The notes beneath the pieces are model-generated. The model saw nothing but the letters and a program-made list of their open reading frames with translations, was not told the DNA's origin and ran no database searches. A stretch of DNA of 64,000 nt from positions 16,951,489 to 17,015,488 of the forward strand of contig CM026386.1 in assembly GCA_014843695.1 (NCBI GenBank). The letters run 5' to 3'. Origin of the DNA: Archivesica marissinica. Lineage: Eukaryota; Mollusca; Bivalvia; Venerida; Vesicomyidae. Numbering within the stretch: the first letter of the stretch is position 1; each line of letters starts with the position of its first letter. Positions 1 to 11,640 of the stretch are shown here, piece after piece. The position numbers and the translations under genes were made by a program.

Positions 1-60
1 GTCCTAGGATAGAGGTACGATGGATAACATTTCAAGTTCCTGTGGTTCAACATTAGGGGA

Positions 61-88
61 AGATAGATAGATAGATAGATAGATAGAT
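61..88. repeat. GATA microsatellite
   Basis: About seven uninterrupted copies of the 4-base unit gata. Simple repeat, no function inferred. Confidence 0.95.
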
Positions 89-502
89 CTCCAGACATAT
101 ATATTCATTATTGCTAAATTATATACATTTGTAATATATGTCTTCTTCCTCATCTGATATATTACTGAGACCAATCCACAGACGCTTGGGGTCCAGTACC
201 GCAGCCAGAGGCAAATTTTAACCGAGGCAATCTAGGGGTCCGGGGACATGTTCCCCCTTAAAATTGTTAAAATCTTGCTTTCTCCTCAATCCTACATGTA
301 TTTTCTTGTTGTGATCATTATACTATGTATATTCATTGAAATAAAAAAAATAAAATATTGTTTAAACTAAATTGTTGGGATATAGAGGCGATTTGCTGCG
401 TTTTCTGATGATATGAGTTTAGACGTATAATTATGTACTGACCGTTCAGCTCTCTAGAAGTCAACATTTTATACAGCAAAGGGATACTTTTTTGCACTTT
501 AT
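89..502. other. AT-rich stretch, no gene seen
   Basis: No coding signal. Positions about 171-194 match the outer end of the fold-back element at 1330-1560 (shared phrase cagacgcttggggtc), so this is probably old transposon debris. Confidence 0.5.
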
Positions 503-905
503 TTATTTTTTGCTTTGGAAATTTTAATTTTTGTGGCTATGAGCCTGGGGTCTGGATAAATGGTTTTGGTTTCAAAACTGAAAAAGAATTTTTGTTTTTA
601 ACCCTTTCAACACCGCAGACCTCTAAATTGGCTTACAAAAAAGTGTAGATCCAGATGAGCCGGCTCGTGACGAGCCATCTCATCAGGATCTGCACTTTTT
701 GCCAGTGATATGACTATTTTTAGACATAATTACCCATTTTGATAAATGAACTTGTCCAAATGTGATTTTCTGATTCATTTATTGGTTTATGAATATCATG
801 AACCAGTCCATGTGAGTTACTTGGTGATTAATGGGTTAAGAACACTATGTATAGTGTCAAGCCTATAGTGTATCATAGTGTTTTTGGTATTGAACACTTG
901 TCTCT
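503..905 (+). mobile_element. Fold-back element copy 1, interrupted by a TTAA MITE
   Basis: The sequence parallels 1330-1500 almost base for base (gctttggaaattttaattt, gagcctggggtctgg, cactatgtatagtgtcaagc), but a TTAA-1 element sits in the middle at 602-835. The uninterrupted copy downstream serves as an empty site. No protein is encoded. Confidence 0.7.
602..835 (-). mobile_element. TTAA-1 MITE with TTAA target duplication
   Basis: The element begins ccctttcaacacc and ends ggtgattaatggg, with TTAA on both sides (598-601 and 836-839). It carries a long internal hairpin: the stretch around 640-700 reads agatccagatgagccg and returns as its inverse. TTAA duplication with CCC/GGG ends is typical of piggyBac-like elements, though Kolobok elements also use TTAA. 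It has no coding capacity. The strand is arbitrary, chosen relative to other copies. Confidence 0.85.
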
Positions 906-979
906 TTCTGCGTTGTTTTTTTCTTCAGTTGAAAACATATTACTATAATTCATATGCAAATTTAACCTTATTAAACCAC

Positions 980-1096
980 CTTGGCTATGCAGCAAACAAC
1001 ATAGATCCTGATCAGCACGCAGCGTCACGCTGCGGCTGATCTGGATCTATGTTGTTTGCAAAAGCCTTTAAATATATCCATAATGAAATGGGTTAA
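980..1096 (+). mobile_element. TTAA-2 MITE, 5'-truncated copy
   Basis: Right half of the TTAA-2 family: a hairpin built on agcaaacaacatagatcctg, then the terminal gaaatgggttaa. The left end is missing. Confidence 0.7.
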
Positions 1097-1213
1097 ACCA
1101 CCATTTACAGAGTTATTGGTGATTTTGCTAAAATATCCCATTAAAGGGAGGTAATTTACAAATGGTAGTCACAAAAGCAGGATATAACAAAATACTGTCC
1201 TTACTGCAAACAT

Positions 1214-1291
1214 GGACGGATCTGTAGTCCAGTGGTAACACGCTGGACTGGTAATCCAGGGATCGCAGGTTCGATCCCCCCGTCTGACCCT
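1214..1291 (+). mobile_element. tRNA-Thr-like retroposon of head only, with long target duplication
   Basis: A 78 bp tRNA-like unit has an A-box-like part (tagtccagtggtaacacg), an anticodon arm ctgga-ctggtaa-tccag with anticodon GGT (Thr), and a B-box ggttcgatccc. It is flanked by a perfect 23 bp direct repeat (1191-1213 and 1292-1314), the mark of target-primed retroposition. It equals the head of SINE-A without its body. A functional tRNA gene is unlikely: the T-stem does not pair well, and GGT is not the usual eukaryotic Thr anticodon. Confidence 0.8.
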
Positions 1292-1329
1292 AATACTGTC
1301 CTTACTGCAAACATTTTTGGCATTTTATT

Positions 1330-1560
1330 TAATTTTTCATTTATTTATATTTTGCTTTGGAAATTTTAATTTTTGTAGCTATGAGCCTGGGGTCTGGACA
1401 AATGGTTTCGGTTTCAAAACTGAAAAAGAATTTTTTGTTTTTAAGAACACTATGTATAGTGTCAAGCCTATAGTGTATCGTAGTGTTCTTAAAAAAATGT
1501 TTTTTGGTTTTGAACCCGTAACCATTTGTCCAGACCCCCAAGCGTCTGTGCACCAATCTA
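1330..1560. mobile_element. Fold-back element copy 2 (inverted repeat)
   Basis: The arms at about 1390-1424 and 1506-1541 are inverted copies of each other (ggggtctggacaaatgg and ccatttgtccagacccc). The centre is itself palindromic (aacactatgtatagtgt). Short open frames on both strands are products of the palindrome and are not called as genes. Confidence 0.75.
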
Positions 1561-1867
1561 GTGAATACTCATACTGATGGTGCAATACAGTATATTTAGA
1601 TGTAGTTTAAAATTGTATAGGTAGAAACATCCAGTACGAGTGTATCGGAGAGTAACTGGCTTCACTTCCCTCTTGTAACTGTCGATGTACGGGCAGATTA
1701 TGGCTGTCTACAGTCTAAGGGAGGCTGTTCCAAAGTCTGATGGTGTCAGGGAAGAATGACTTCTGCATTTCAAGCCTCCATTGCTCTTTGCATGCTAGCA
1801 GTGAAAGTAACAGTAAAACAGACTGCAATTTCATTAGCATTGTGCTATAATGATCATAACAACACAA

Positions 1868-2095
1868 TTCCGTGACATTCCATGACATTCCATGACATTC
1901 CGACATTTCCCCCTGACATTCCGTGACATTCCGTGACATTCCGACATTTTCCCTGACATTCCGTGACATTCCAACATTTCCCCCTGACATTCCGTGACAT
2001 TCCCCCCTGACATTCCATGACATTCCGTGACATTCCGACATTTCCCCTGACATTCCGTGACATTCCAACATTTCCCCCTGACATTCCGTGACATG
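1868..2095. repeat. Minisatellite of the tgacattcc motif
   Basis: Roughly 20 copies of a 9-10 base motif (cgtgacattc), grouped in larger units with acatttcccc. It lies in the part of MITE-H that is single-copy elsewhere (atttcatgacat at about 39847). Confidence 0.9.
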
Positions 2096-2132
2096 CATGT
2101 ACATGTATTTTCAGAGCTACATGTACAAATAA

Positions 2133-2371
2133 CCCATTTCATTCGGGATACCGTTCAAACAGTATTTGCATAGAACATAGAGCCAGATCAACCACCACGG
2201 AATGTGCCGTCTGATCAGGCTCTATGCTGTTTGCTATTCAGATGATCTTGCTAAGACACTTGGCTATGTAGCAAACAACATAGATCCTGATCAGCACACA
2301 GCGTCACGCTGCGGCTGATCTGGATTTATGTTGTTTGCAAAAGCCTTTAAATATATCCAGAATTAAATGGG
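2133..2371 (+). mobile_element. TTAA-2 MITE nested in MITE-H, ATAA target duplication
   Basis: Ends cccatttcattcggg and aattaaatggg, with two internal hairpins. The flanks read acaa-ataa-[element]-ataa-gaaaac. The other MITE-H copy at about 39866 reads acaaataagaaaaac with no insert, so the duplicated target is ATAA rather than the usual TTAA. Confidence 0.85.
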
Positions 2372-2431
2372 ATAAGAAAACAACATTTAATGAATTGTCG
2401 TCTGCTACAATGTAAAAAAAAAAATATGATT

Positions 2432-2602
2432 AAATACAACATTTGAATAGAAGGGGTGGTTTATAATGGGGGCCTGTGTATCGTACTGGACAAAATTGAA
2501 AATTTAAAAAAAAAATGTATTTAGGGAAAAGTGGCCCCTCTGGGGCGAAGTCAGGATCTATAGGGCGACTATTTCGCCCACATCACCCTCTAGAATGATC
2601 TC
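2432..2602 (-). mobile_element. CAG-1 MITE, diverged partial copy
   Basis: Matches the family phrases aacatttgaatagaagg, ggcgaagtcagg and ccctctagaatgatc in reverse orientation. The 5' part is missing. Confidence 0.7.
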
Positions 2603-3040
2603 TGCGCACTGAGTTGCACATTAATCCCTGTTCAATACTGACACAGTACTGCATGCCTAAGACCCCAGTTCTCTATTGTATTTTTGATTAGACAGGATGA
2701 GGCTGGCTAGCTATTACAAGCTGGTTATCAAATTTCACTTGGATAATGATAAGAGATTGGTTAAATTGCCCTTGAAAGGTCAAGAGGATGAGCATTTAAA
2801 GGTCAGAAGGTCAACCAGTAATGACTGCCCCTTTCGCATATTGAAGATGAGGTGGGGGTCCACATAAAAAATGCACACAATGCTTTAAAATATTTAGATA
2901 TAATGTGATGGAAGTGATACAAAATAAATAAATTAAAGTTCAAGTTATAAAGCCTTTAAGATAGTCGGGGATTTAATTTATTTTTAAATTTATTACGGAG
3001 GGGAGGGGGTAATATTTTCGTAATTCATATTATTGTGTAT
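2603..3040. other. No gene or repeat recognised
   Basis: AT-rich, no convincing coding signal on either strand and no clear match to the other repeat families of the window. Confidence 0.5.
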
Positions 3041-3043
3041 TAA

Positions 3044-3196
3044 CCCTTTGCACGCTAGCGGCAGATAACATCACTTTTGCAAACAGTATAGAGCCAGATC
3101 AGACGGAACAGAATGTGCCATCTGATCATGCTCTCGTGGCTGGATAGCAAACAACATAGATCCTGATCAGACGATGCGGTACGCCGTGGCAAAATG
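3044..3196 (+). mobile_element. TTAA-3 MITE
   Basis: Starts ttaaccctttgcacgctag and ends at a TTAA (3197-3200). The interior carries hairpins of the shared type tttgcaaacagtatagagcc. No coding capacity. Confidence 0.7.
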
Positions 3197-3250
3197 TTAA
3201 TGGTATAAAAACCCTGCAGATTTGTTTATAATATTTCCAATGTTTTAAAA

Positions 3251-3486
3251 GTGGAAGTCGTGATAGCACAGTTGGAGCGTGTTCGCTTCAGGTGCGAAAG
3301 GCCTGGAGTTCAAGCCCCGTTTGAGCCGTTACGATTGTGCCCTTAGGCAAGGCATTTAATTTCCACGTTGCCTCTTCTCTCTCCCTCTTGGCGATGGATT
3401 TCATCAGGAATGAGGTCTCGAGAGTGATTAATTATCAGTTGTAAGAACTTGTTTCGCAATCAGCTAAAATAAATTTGTATAAGCTA
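3251..3486 (+). mobile_element. SINE-C (tRNA-derived)
   Basis: The head gtggaagtcgtgatagc with the B-box-like ggagttcaagcccc is followed by a conserved body (gattgtgcccttaggcaagg, catcaggaatgaggtctcg) and the tail caatc.agctaaaataaattt. Nine copies or fragments occur in the window. Confidence 0.85.
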
Positions 3487-3598
3487 ACAATGTTCAAACT
3501 CATATTACGTGTAGTTTTGAATGTTGTATTTTTGGACATTTTGAAAATATCATTTAATGATTTATGAATAACATGTGCAGATCCTTGTCTATACAATG

Positions 3599-3838
3599 CA
3601 GGGTTCCCGCTGTTGGTCGCCAATGGCGCCAATTGCGACAAAAAAAACAAATATTGGCGCTAACTTTTGTGAATTGACGAAAATATTTGGAGCAACTTTT
3701 TAATTTGTTTTTATATATTTGTGAACTATATGGCTCTTAGTTGGCTCCAAGTATTTTTAATTGGCTCCAGTGTTTTTCAATTGGTGACAGAAGTGGCAGG
3801 GACAAACATTCAAACACAGGGAACCCTGCAATGTACAT
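3599..3838 (+). mobile_element. CAG-2 MITE with 5 bp target duplication
   Basis: Perfect 10 bp terminal inverted repeats, cagggttccc and gggaaccctg. The flanks are duplicated caatg (3594-3598 and 3839-3843). The interior is rich in gcgccaatt and ttggctcca motifs. Non-coding. Confidence 0.9.
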
Positions 3839-3843
3839 GTATT

Positions 3844-4189
3844 GTCTACGTGAGGAAACTCGATCATCAAATATTCGGTTTCAATTCTAAAGTAATTGCG
3901 TTCACATAATAATGGATTTTTTTTGGTCGGCTAAACCTTGTCATTGTCCCAGCTATTGCACTTATTCACTTTGTCTGCTGAAATAAATGGGGCTCAGCAG
4001 TATTTCTATTGGATAAGAGGATTGTTTCGTAATAATAGGTAAGAATACAATAATAGAGGTATTACATATTACACCATGAAGACATGGTATTTCTCTGTGT
4101 ATAATTATATTTAGTAAGCTGAAGCTAATTACCTACATGTTTCATTTAAAAGGCTACCAGCAGGGTAATGTACGTAAAACGTTTTTAGG
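3844..4189. other. No gene or repeat recognised
   Basis: AT-rich spacer between two MITEs. Nothing recognisable. Confidence 0.5.
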
Positions 4190-4195
4190 CCTTTC

Positions 4196-4508
4196 CAGGG
4201 ATCATTCTAGAGGGCGATGTGGGCGAAATTGTCCAGGGACCCTGACATCGCCCTCTGGGGGCCCCACTTCTCCCTAAAAAACGAAAAAATAAATAAAATA
4301 TATATATATATTTTTGTTTTTACAATTTTCAAACAAAATGTTGTCTAGTAAGATAGACTGGCCCATTATAAAGCACTCCTTCTATTAAAATGTTGTATTT
4401 ATTGGTTGTACTGTGCATTTTAACCCTATTTTGCAGAAGTATATTAAAGAACACCATTTAAAGAAGCGATCACGCGCTTTCTCACTTCTCCCAAAAATTC
4501 TGACCCTG
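4196..4508 (+). mobile_element. CAG-1 MITE with 6 bp target duplication
   Basis: Begins cagggatcattctaga and ends gaccctg (this copy has lost part of the usual tagaatgaaccctg end). The direct repeat cctttc lies at 4190-4195 and 4509-4514. The interior has a GC-rich palindromic part (gggcgatgtgggcg) and an AT-rich part. Confidence 0.9.
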
Positions 4509-4609
4509 CCTTTCCTTCAATGTCGAACCCCTCGCGGAGTTTAGAAAAAACATAGAGGCTTAACATAAAGTGGCATGTATTGTAGATCTACCACTATTTT
4601 AACCCTTTC

Positions 4610-5215
4610 CTTCATAGAGATTTAGGTTAATATACTATTATATCTCCATACAAACGACAGCCATTTAGCTATCATGCAGTGGATAAGTAGTGGCCATATC
4701 TATCCCACCGCCATAGATATTACTGGGACTACATGAGATTTAAGTTAATATACTATTATATCTCCAAACAAACGACAGCCATTTAGCTATCATGCAGTGA
4801 ATAAGTAGTCGTCATATCTATCCCACCTCCATAGATATATTACTGGGACTACATAGAGATTTAGGTTAATATACTATTATATCTCCATACAAATGACAGC
4901 CATTTAGCTATCATGCAGTGGATAAGTAGTCGCCATATCTATCCCGCCTCCATAGATATTACTGGGACTTCATAGAGATTTAGGTTAATATACTATTATA
5001 TCTCCATACAAACGACAGCCATTTAACTATCATGCAGTGGATAAGTAGTCGCCATATCTATCCCACCTCCATAGATATTACTGGGACTTATAGAGATTTA
5101 GGTTTATATACTATTATATCTCCATACAAATGACAGCCATTTAGCTATCATGCAGTGGATACGTAGTGGCCATATCTATCCCATCTCCATAGATATTACT
5201 GGGACTTCATGAGAT
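4610..5215. repeat. 119 bp tandem repeat, five copies
   Basis: Landmark tactgggact recurs at 4721, 4841, 4960, 5080 and about 5199. The unit contains catttagctatcatgcagtg. It is the amplified right end of TTAA-4. Confidence 0.95.
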
Positions 5216-5266
5216 TCTGGCCATTATTATGAACATTGGTTTGGCTACATTTTCAATGCATGTCGT

Positions 5267-5582
5267 AGGGTTCATTCTAGGTCAGAATTTTTGGGAGAAG
5301 TGAGAAAGCGCATGATCGCTTCCTTAAATGGTGTTCTTTAATATACTTCTGCAAAATAGGGTTAAAATGCATAGTACAACCATTAAATGCAACATTTGAA
5401 TAGAAGGAGTGCTTTATAATGGGCCAGTGTATATCTTACTAGACAACATTTTGTTTGAAAATCGTAAATCGAAAAATATATTTTTTTAATTATATTTTTT
5501 AGGGAGAAGTGGGGCCCCCAGAGGGCGAAGTCATGGTCCCTATGGCGACAATTTCGCCCACATCACCCTCTAGAATGATCCA
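5267..5582 (-). mobile_element. CAG-1 MITE nested in TTAA-4
   Basis: Reads gggttcattctaggtcag to ctctagaatgatcc. It splits the TTAA-4 phrase that elsewhere runs unbroken as tatgtcgtattggtaatgg. Near-duplicate flanks (gtcgta and gttgta) remain. Confidence 0.85.
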
Positions 5583-5879
5583 TGATGTTGTATTGGTAAT
5601 GGCGTCAAGGGGTGCTTCTATGAGGGAAACGGTTAATCGGCAAATGATTGCCACATACATGTTGTGTGGCGAAAAAACGTGTCAATATACATGTGTCATG
5701 ATGACAGGACAAAGCTGACCCGTAAAATAAATATAGGGAGACATGTTGAGGTTTTTAAGTACACTCCCTTTAATCCTAATGAAAAACTTCTCCCTCATTT
5801 GAAAATAGGGAGGATTGAGTATCTCCCATGCAGTGCTTAAGCTAGACCTTAAACTGTAATCATAGAGAGACATTTATGT

Positions 5880-8800
5880 ATGCAACGTAACAACGTAACA
5901 AGGGAGAAGATTATTGTATACAAATTACAAGGGAGAATATTAATTATGGTACAATAGGGAGAAGTTTATGATATACAAGGAAGAAGTTTTTGTTATGCAA
6001 GGGAGAATGTTATGGTGTTCAAGGAAGAATCTTATGGTATACAAGGGAGAGGTTTATGGTATACAAATTACAAGGGAGAATGTTAATTATAGTACACAAT
6101 AAGATTATGTGATGCAAGGGAGAAGCTTATTTTATGCAATTTAGAAGATTATTGTGCACAAGGCAGAAATTTATGGTATGCAAGGCAGAAGTTTATGGTA
6201 GGCAAGGCAGAAGTTTACGGTAGGCATGGCAGAAGTTTATGGTATGCAAGGCAGAAGTTTATGGTATGCAAGGCAGAAGTTTATGGTATGCAAGGCAGAA
6301 GTTTATGGTATGCAAGGCAGAAGTAGTTTATGGTATGCAAGGCAGAAGTTTATGGTATGCAAGGCAGAAGTAGTTTATGGTATGCAAGGCAGAAGTAGTG
6401 TATGGTATGCAATGCAGAAGTAGTTTATGGTATGCAAGGCAGAAGTAGTTTATGGTATGCAATGCAGAAGTAGTGTATGGTATGCAATGCAGAAGTAGTT
6501 TATGGTATGCAAGGCAGAAGTAGTTTATGGTATGCAAGGCAGAAGTAGTTTATGGTATGCAATGCAGAAGTAGTGTATGGTATGCAAGGCAGAAGTTTAT
6601 GGTATGCAATGTAGAAGTAGTGTATGGTATGCAATGCAGAAGTAGTTTATGGTATGCAAGGCAGAAGTAGTTTATGGTATGCAAGGCAGAAGTAGTGTAT
6701 GGTATGCAATGCAGAAGTAGTTTATGGTATGCAATGCAGAAGTAGTGTATGGTATGCAAGGCAGAAGTTTATGGTATGCAATGCAGAAGTAGTTTATGGT
6801 ATGCAAGGCAGAAGTAGTTTATGGTATGCAAGGCAGAAGTAGTTTATGGTATGCAATGCAGAAGTAGTGTATGGTATGCAAGGCAGAAGTTTATGGTATG
6901 CAAGGCAGAAGTAGTTTATGGTATGCAAGGCAGAAGTAGTTTATGGTATGCAATGCAGAAGTAGTTTATGGTATGCAAGGCAGAAGTAGTGTATGGTATG
7001 CAAGGCAGAAGTTTATGGTATGCAAGGCAGAAGTAGTTTATGGTATGCAAGGCAGAAGTAGTTTATGGTATGCAATGCAGAAGTAGTTTATGGTATGCAA
7101 GGCAGAAGTAGTTTATGGTATGCAATGCAGAAGTTTATGGTATGCAAGGCAGAAGTAGTTTATGGTATGCAATGCAGAAGTAGTGTATGGTATGCAAGGC
7201 AGAAGTTTATGGTATGCAAGGCAGAAGTAGTTTATGGTATGCAAGGCAGAAGTAGTTTATGGTATGCAATGCAGAAGTAGTTTATGGTATGCAATGCAGA
7301 AGTAGTTTATGGTATGCAAGGCAGAAGTAGTTTATGGTATGCAAGGCAGAAGTAGTTTATGGTATGCAAGGCAGAAGTTTACGGTATGCAAGGCAGAAGT
7401 AGTTTATGGTATGCAATGCAGAAGTAGTGTATGGTATGCAAGGCAGAAGTAGTTTATGGTATGCAAGGCAGAAGTAGTGTATGGTATGCAAGGCAGAAGT
7501 TTATGGTATGCAATGCAGAAGTAGTTTATGGTATGCAATGCAGAAGTAGTGTATGGTATGCAAGGCAGAAGTTTATGGTATGCAAGGCAGACGTAGTTTA
7601 TGGTATGCAATGCAGAAGTAGTTTATGGTATGCAATGCAGAAGTAGTTTATGGTATGCAAGGCAGAAGTAGTTTATGGTATGCAATGCAGAAGTAGTTTA
7701 TGGTATGCAAGGCAGAAGAAGTTTATGGTTTGCAAGGCAGAAGTAGTTTATGGTATGCAATGCAGAAGTAGTTTATGGTATGCAATGCAGAAGTAGTGTA
7801 TGGTATGCAATGCAGAAGTAGTTTATGGTATGCAAGGCAGAAGTTTATGGTATGCAAGGCAGAAGTAGTTTATGGTATGCAAGGCAGAAGTAGTTTATGG
7901 TATGCAAGGCAGAAGTTTATGGTATGCAAGGCAGAAGTAGTTTATGGTATGCAAGGCAGAAGTTTATGGTATGCAAGGCAGAAGTAGTGTATGGTATGCA
8001 AGGCAGAAGTTTATGGTATGCAATGCAGAAGTTTATGGTATGCAAGGCAGAAGTAGTTTATGGTATGCAAGGCAGAAGTAGTTTATGGTATGCAAGGCAG
8101 AAGTAGTTTATGGTATGCAAGGCAGAAGTAGTTTATGGTATGCAAGGCAGAAGTAGTGTATTGTATGCAATGCAGAAGTAGTTTATGGTATGCAAGGCAG
8201 AAGTAGTTTATGGTATGCAAGGCAGAAGTAGATTATGGTATGCAATGCAGAAGTAGTTTATGGTATGCAAGGCAGAAGTAGTTTATGGTATGCAAGGCAG
8301 AAGTAGTTTATGGTATCCAATGCAGAAGTAGATTATGGTATGCAAGGCAGAAGTAGTTTATGGTATGCAAGGCAGAAGTAGTTTATGGTATGCAAGGCAG
8401 AAGTTTATGGTATGCAAGGCAGAAGTAGTTTATGGTATCCAAGGCAGAAGTAGATTATGGTATGCAATGCAGAAGTAGTTTATGGTATGCAAGGCAGAAG
8501 TAGTTTATGGTATGCAAGGCAGAAGTAGTTTATGGTATGCAAGGCAGAAGTTTATGGTATGCAAGGCAGAAGTAGTTTATGGTATGCAAGGCAGAAGTTT
8601 ATGGTATGCAAGGCAGAAGTAGTGTATGGTATGCAAGGCAGAAGTTTATGGTATGCAATGCAGAAGTAGTGTATGGTATGCAAGGCAGAAGTAGTTTATG
8701 GTATGCAAGGCAGAAGTAGTTTATGGTATGCAAGGCAGAAGTAGTTTATGGTATGCAAGGCAGAAGTAGTTTATGGTATGCAAGGCAGAAGTAGTGTATT

Positions 8801-11640
8801 GTATGCAATGCAGAAGTAGTTTATGGTATGCAAGGCAGAAGTAGTTTATGGTATGCAAGGCAGAAGTAGATTATGGTATGCAATGCAGAAGTAGTTTATG
8901 GTATGCAAGGCAGAAGTAGTTTATGGTATGCAAGGCAGAAGTAGTTTATGGTATCCAATGCAGAAGTAGATTATGGTATGCAAGGCAGAAGTAGTTTATG
9001 GTATGCAAGGCAGAAGTTTATGGTATGCAAGGCAGAAGTAGTTTATGGTATCCAAGGCAGAAGTAGATTATGGTATGCAATGCAGAAGTAGTTTATGGTA
9101 TGCAAGGCAGAAGAGTTTATGGTATGCAAGGCAGAAGTTTATGGTATGCAAGGCAGAAGTTTATGGTATGCAAGGCAGAAGTTTATGGTATACAAGGCAG
9201 AAGTTTATGGTATGTAATTTAGAAGATTATTGTGCACACGGCAGAAGTTTATGGTATGCAAGGCAGAAGTTTATGGTATGCAAGGCAGAAGTTTATGGTA
9301 TGCAAGGCAGAAGTTTATGGTATGTAATTTAGAAGATTATTGTGCACACGGCAGAAGTTTATGGTATGTAATTTAGAAGATTATTGTGCACACGGCAGAA
9401 GTTTATGGTATGTAATTTAGAAGATTATTGTGCACACGGCAGAAGTTTATGGTATGCAAGGCAGAAGTTTATGGTATACAAGGCAGAAGTTTATGGTATG
9501 TAATTTAGAAGATTATTGTGCACACGGCAGAAGTTTATGGTATGCAAGGCAGAAGTTTATGGTATGCAAGGCAGAAGTTTATGGTATGCAAGGCAGAAGT
9601 TTATGGTATGTAATTTAGAAGATTATTGTGCACACGGCAGAAGTTTATGGTATGTAATTTAGAAGATTATTGTGCACACGGCAGAAGTTTATGGTATGTA
9701 ATTTAGAAGATTATTGTGCACACGGCAGAAGTTTATGGTATGCAAGGCAGAAGTTTATGGTATACAAGGCAGAAGTTTATGGTATGTAATTTAGAAGATT
9801 ATTGTGCACACGGCAGAAGTTTATGGTATGCAAGGCAGAAGTTTATGGTATGCAAGGCAGAAGTTTATGGTATGCAAGGCAGATGTTTATGGTATGTAAT
9901 TTAGAAGATTATTGTGCACACGGCAGAAGTTTATGGTATGTAATTTAGAAGATTATTGTGCACAAGGCAGAAGTTTATGGTATGTAATTTAGAAGATTAT
10001 TGTGCACACAGCAGAAGTTTATGGTATGTACTTAAGGCAGAAGTTTATGGTATACAAGGCAGAAGTTTATGGTATGTAATTTAGAAGATTATTGTGCACA
10101 CAGCAGAGGTTTATGGTATGCATGGCAGAAGTTTATGGTATACAAGGCAGAAGTTTATGGTATGTAATTTAGAAGATTATTGTGCACACGGTAGAAGTTT
10201 ATGGTATGCAAGGCAGAAGTTTATGGTATACAAGGCAGAAGTTTATTGTATGTAATTTAGAAGATTATTGTGCACACAGCAGAGGTTTATGGTATGCACA
10301 GCAGAGGTTTATGGTAGGCAAGGCAGAAGTTTATGGTATGCAAGGCAGAAGTTTATGGTATGCAAGGCAGACGTTTATGGTATGTAATTTAGAAGATTAT
10401 TGTGCACACGGCAGAAGTTTATGGTATGTAATTTAGAAGATTATTGTGCACAAGGCAGAAGTTTATGGTATGTAATTTAGAAGATTATTATGCACACGGC
10501 AGAAGTTTATGGTATGTAAGGCAGAAGTTTATGGTATACAAGGCAGAAGTTTATGGTATGTAATTTAGAAGATTATTGTGCACACAGCAGAGGTTTATGG
10601 TATGCATGGCAGAAGTTTATGGTATGCAAGGCAGAAGTTTATGGTATGTAATTTAGAAGATTATTGTGTACAAGGCAGAAGTTTATGGTATGTAATTTAG
10701 AAGATTATTGTGCACAAGGCAGAGGTTTATGGTATGCACAGCAGAGGTTTATGGTAGGCAAGGCAGAAGTTTATGGTATGCAAGGCAGAAGTTTATGGTA
10801 TGCAAGGCAGAAGTTTATGGTATGCAAGGTAGAAGTTTATGGTATGCAAGGCAGAAGTTTACGGTATGCAAGGCAGAAGTTTATGGTATGCAAGGCAGAA
10901 GTTTATGGTATACAAGGCAGAAGTTTATGGTATGTAATTTAGAAGATTATTGTGCACACAGCAGAGGTTTATGGTATGCACGGCAGAAGTTTATGGTATG
11001 CAAGGCAGAAGTTTATGGTATGTAATTTAGAAGATTATTGCAGAGGTTTATGGTATGCACAGCAGAGGTTTACGGTATGCAAGGCAGAAGTTTATGGTAT
11101 GCAAGGCAGAAGTTTATGGTATGCAAGGCAGAAGTTTATGGTATGCAAGGCAGAAGTTTACGGTATGCAAGGCAGAAGTTTATGGTATGCAAGGCAGTAG
11201 TTTATGGTATGCAAGGCAGAAGTTTATGGTATGCAAGGCAGAAGTTTATGGTATGCAAGGCAGAAGGTTATGGTATGCAAGGCAGAAGTTTATGGTATGC
11301 AAGGCAGAAGTTTATGGTATGCACGGCAGACATTTATGGTATACAAGGCAGAAGTTTATGGTATGCAAGGCAGAAGTTTGTGGTATGCAAGGCAGAGGTT
11401 TATGGTATGCAATTTAGATGATTATTGTGCACACGGCAGAAGTTTATGGTATGCAGTTTAGGAGCATATGAGATGGTATACAAAGTAGACATTTATGGTA
11501 CATCAGGGAGAAGTTTGTGGTATGCAATTTAGGAGCATATGGTATACAAGGGAGAAGTTTATGGTACAACAGGGAGAAGTTTATGGTACAACAGGGAGAA
11601 GTTTGTGGTACACAAGGGAGAAGTTTATGGTTCACAAGTT
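5880..11640. repeat. Large composite minisatellite, 21/24 bp units
   Basis: The core unit is ttatggtatgcaaggcagaag (21 bp), with a 24 bp form carrying an extra tag triplet and common c/t, a/t and gtg/ttt variants. The first 300 bases are a degenerate fringe (gggagaagtttatgg). From about 9200 a longer unit with taatttagaagattattg is interspersed. Blocks are duplicated at larger scale: a 286 bp higher-order unit between 9145 and 9905, and a block shifted by about 638 bp (landmark gtgtattgtatgc at 8156 and 8794). Short open frames within it are periodic artefacts. Confidence 0.97.

Larger units (their letters stand above)
1784..2412 (+). mobile_element. MITE-H copy containing a tandem array and a nested TTAA-2 MITE
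   Basis: The left end ctctttgcatgctagcagtg and the right part gtcgtctgctacaat match the compact copy at 39730-39951. The interior is expanded by the array at 1868-2095, and a TTAA-2 element lies at 2133-2371. Confidence 0.7.
4603..5632 (-). mobile_element. TTAA-4 MITE inflated by tandem copies of its right end
   Basis: TTAA flanks both ends (4599-4602 and 5633-5636). Read on the - strand it begins with the family's left end (ccgtttccctcatagaagc, then gacgccattaccaat) and ends ggaaaggg. The right end, including ctcctccatagatatt-type sequence, is repeated five times with a period of about 119 bp (4610-5215). A CAG-1 element is inserted near the left end (5267-5582). Compare the compact copy at 54359-54550. 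Confidence 0.85.

Noticed and set aside
1214..1291. Functional tRNA-Thr gene
   Set aside because: Weak T-stem, unusual GGT anticodon, 23 bp target duplications, and the same head occurs in SINE-A copies.
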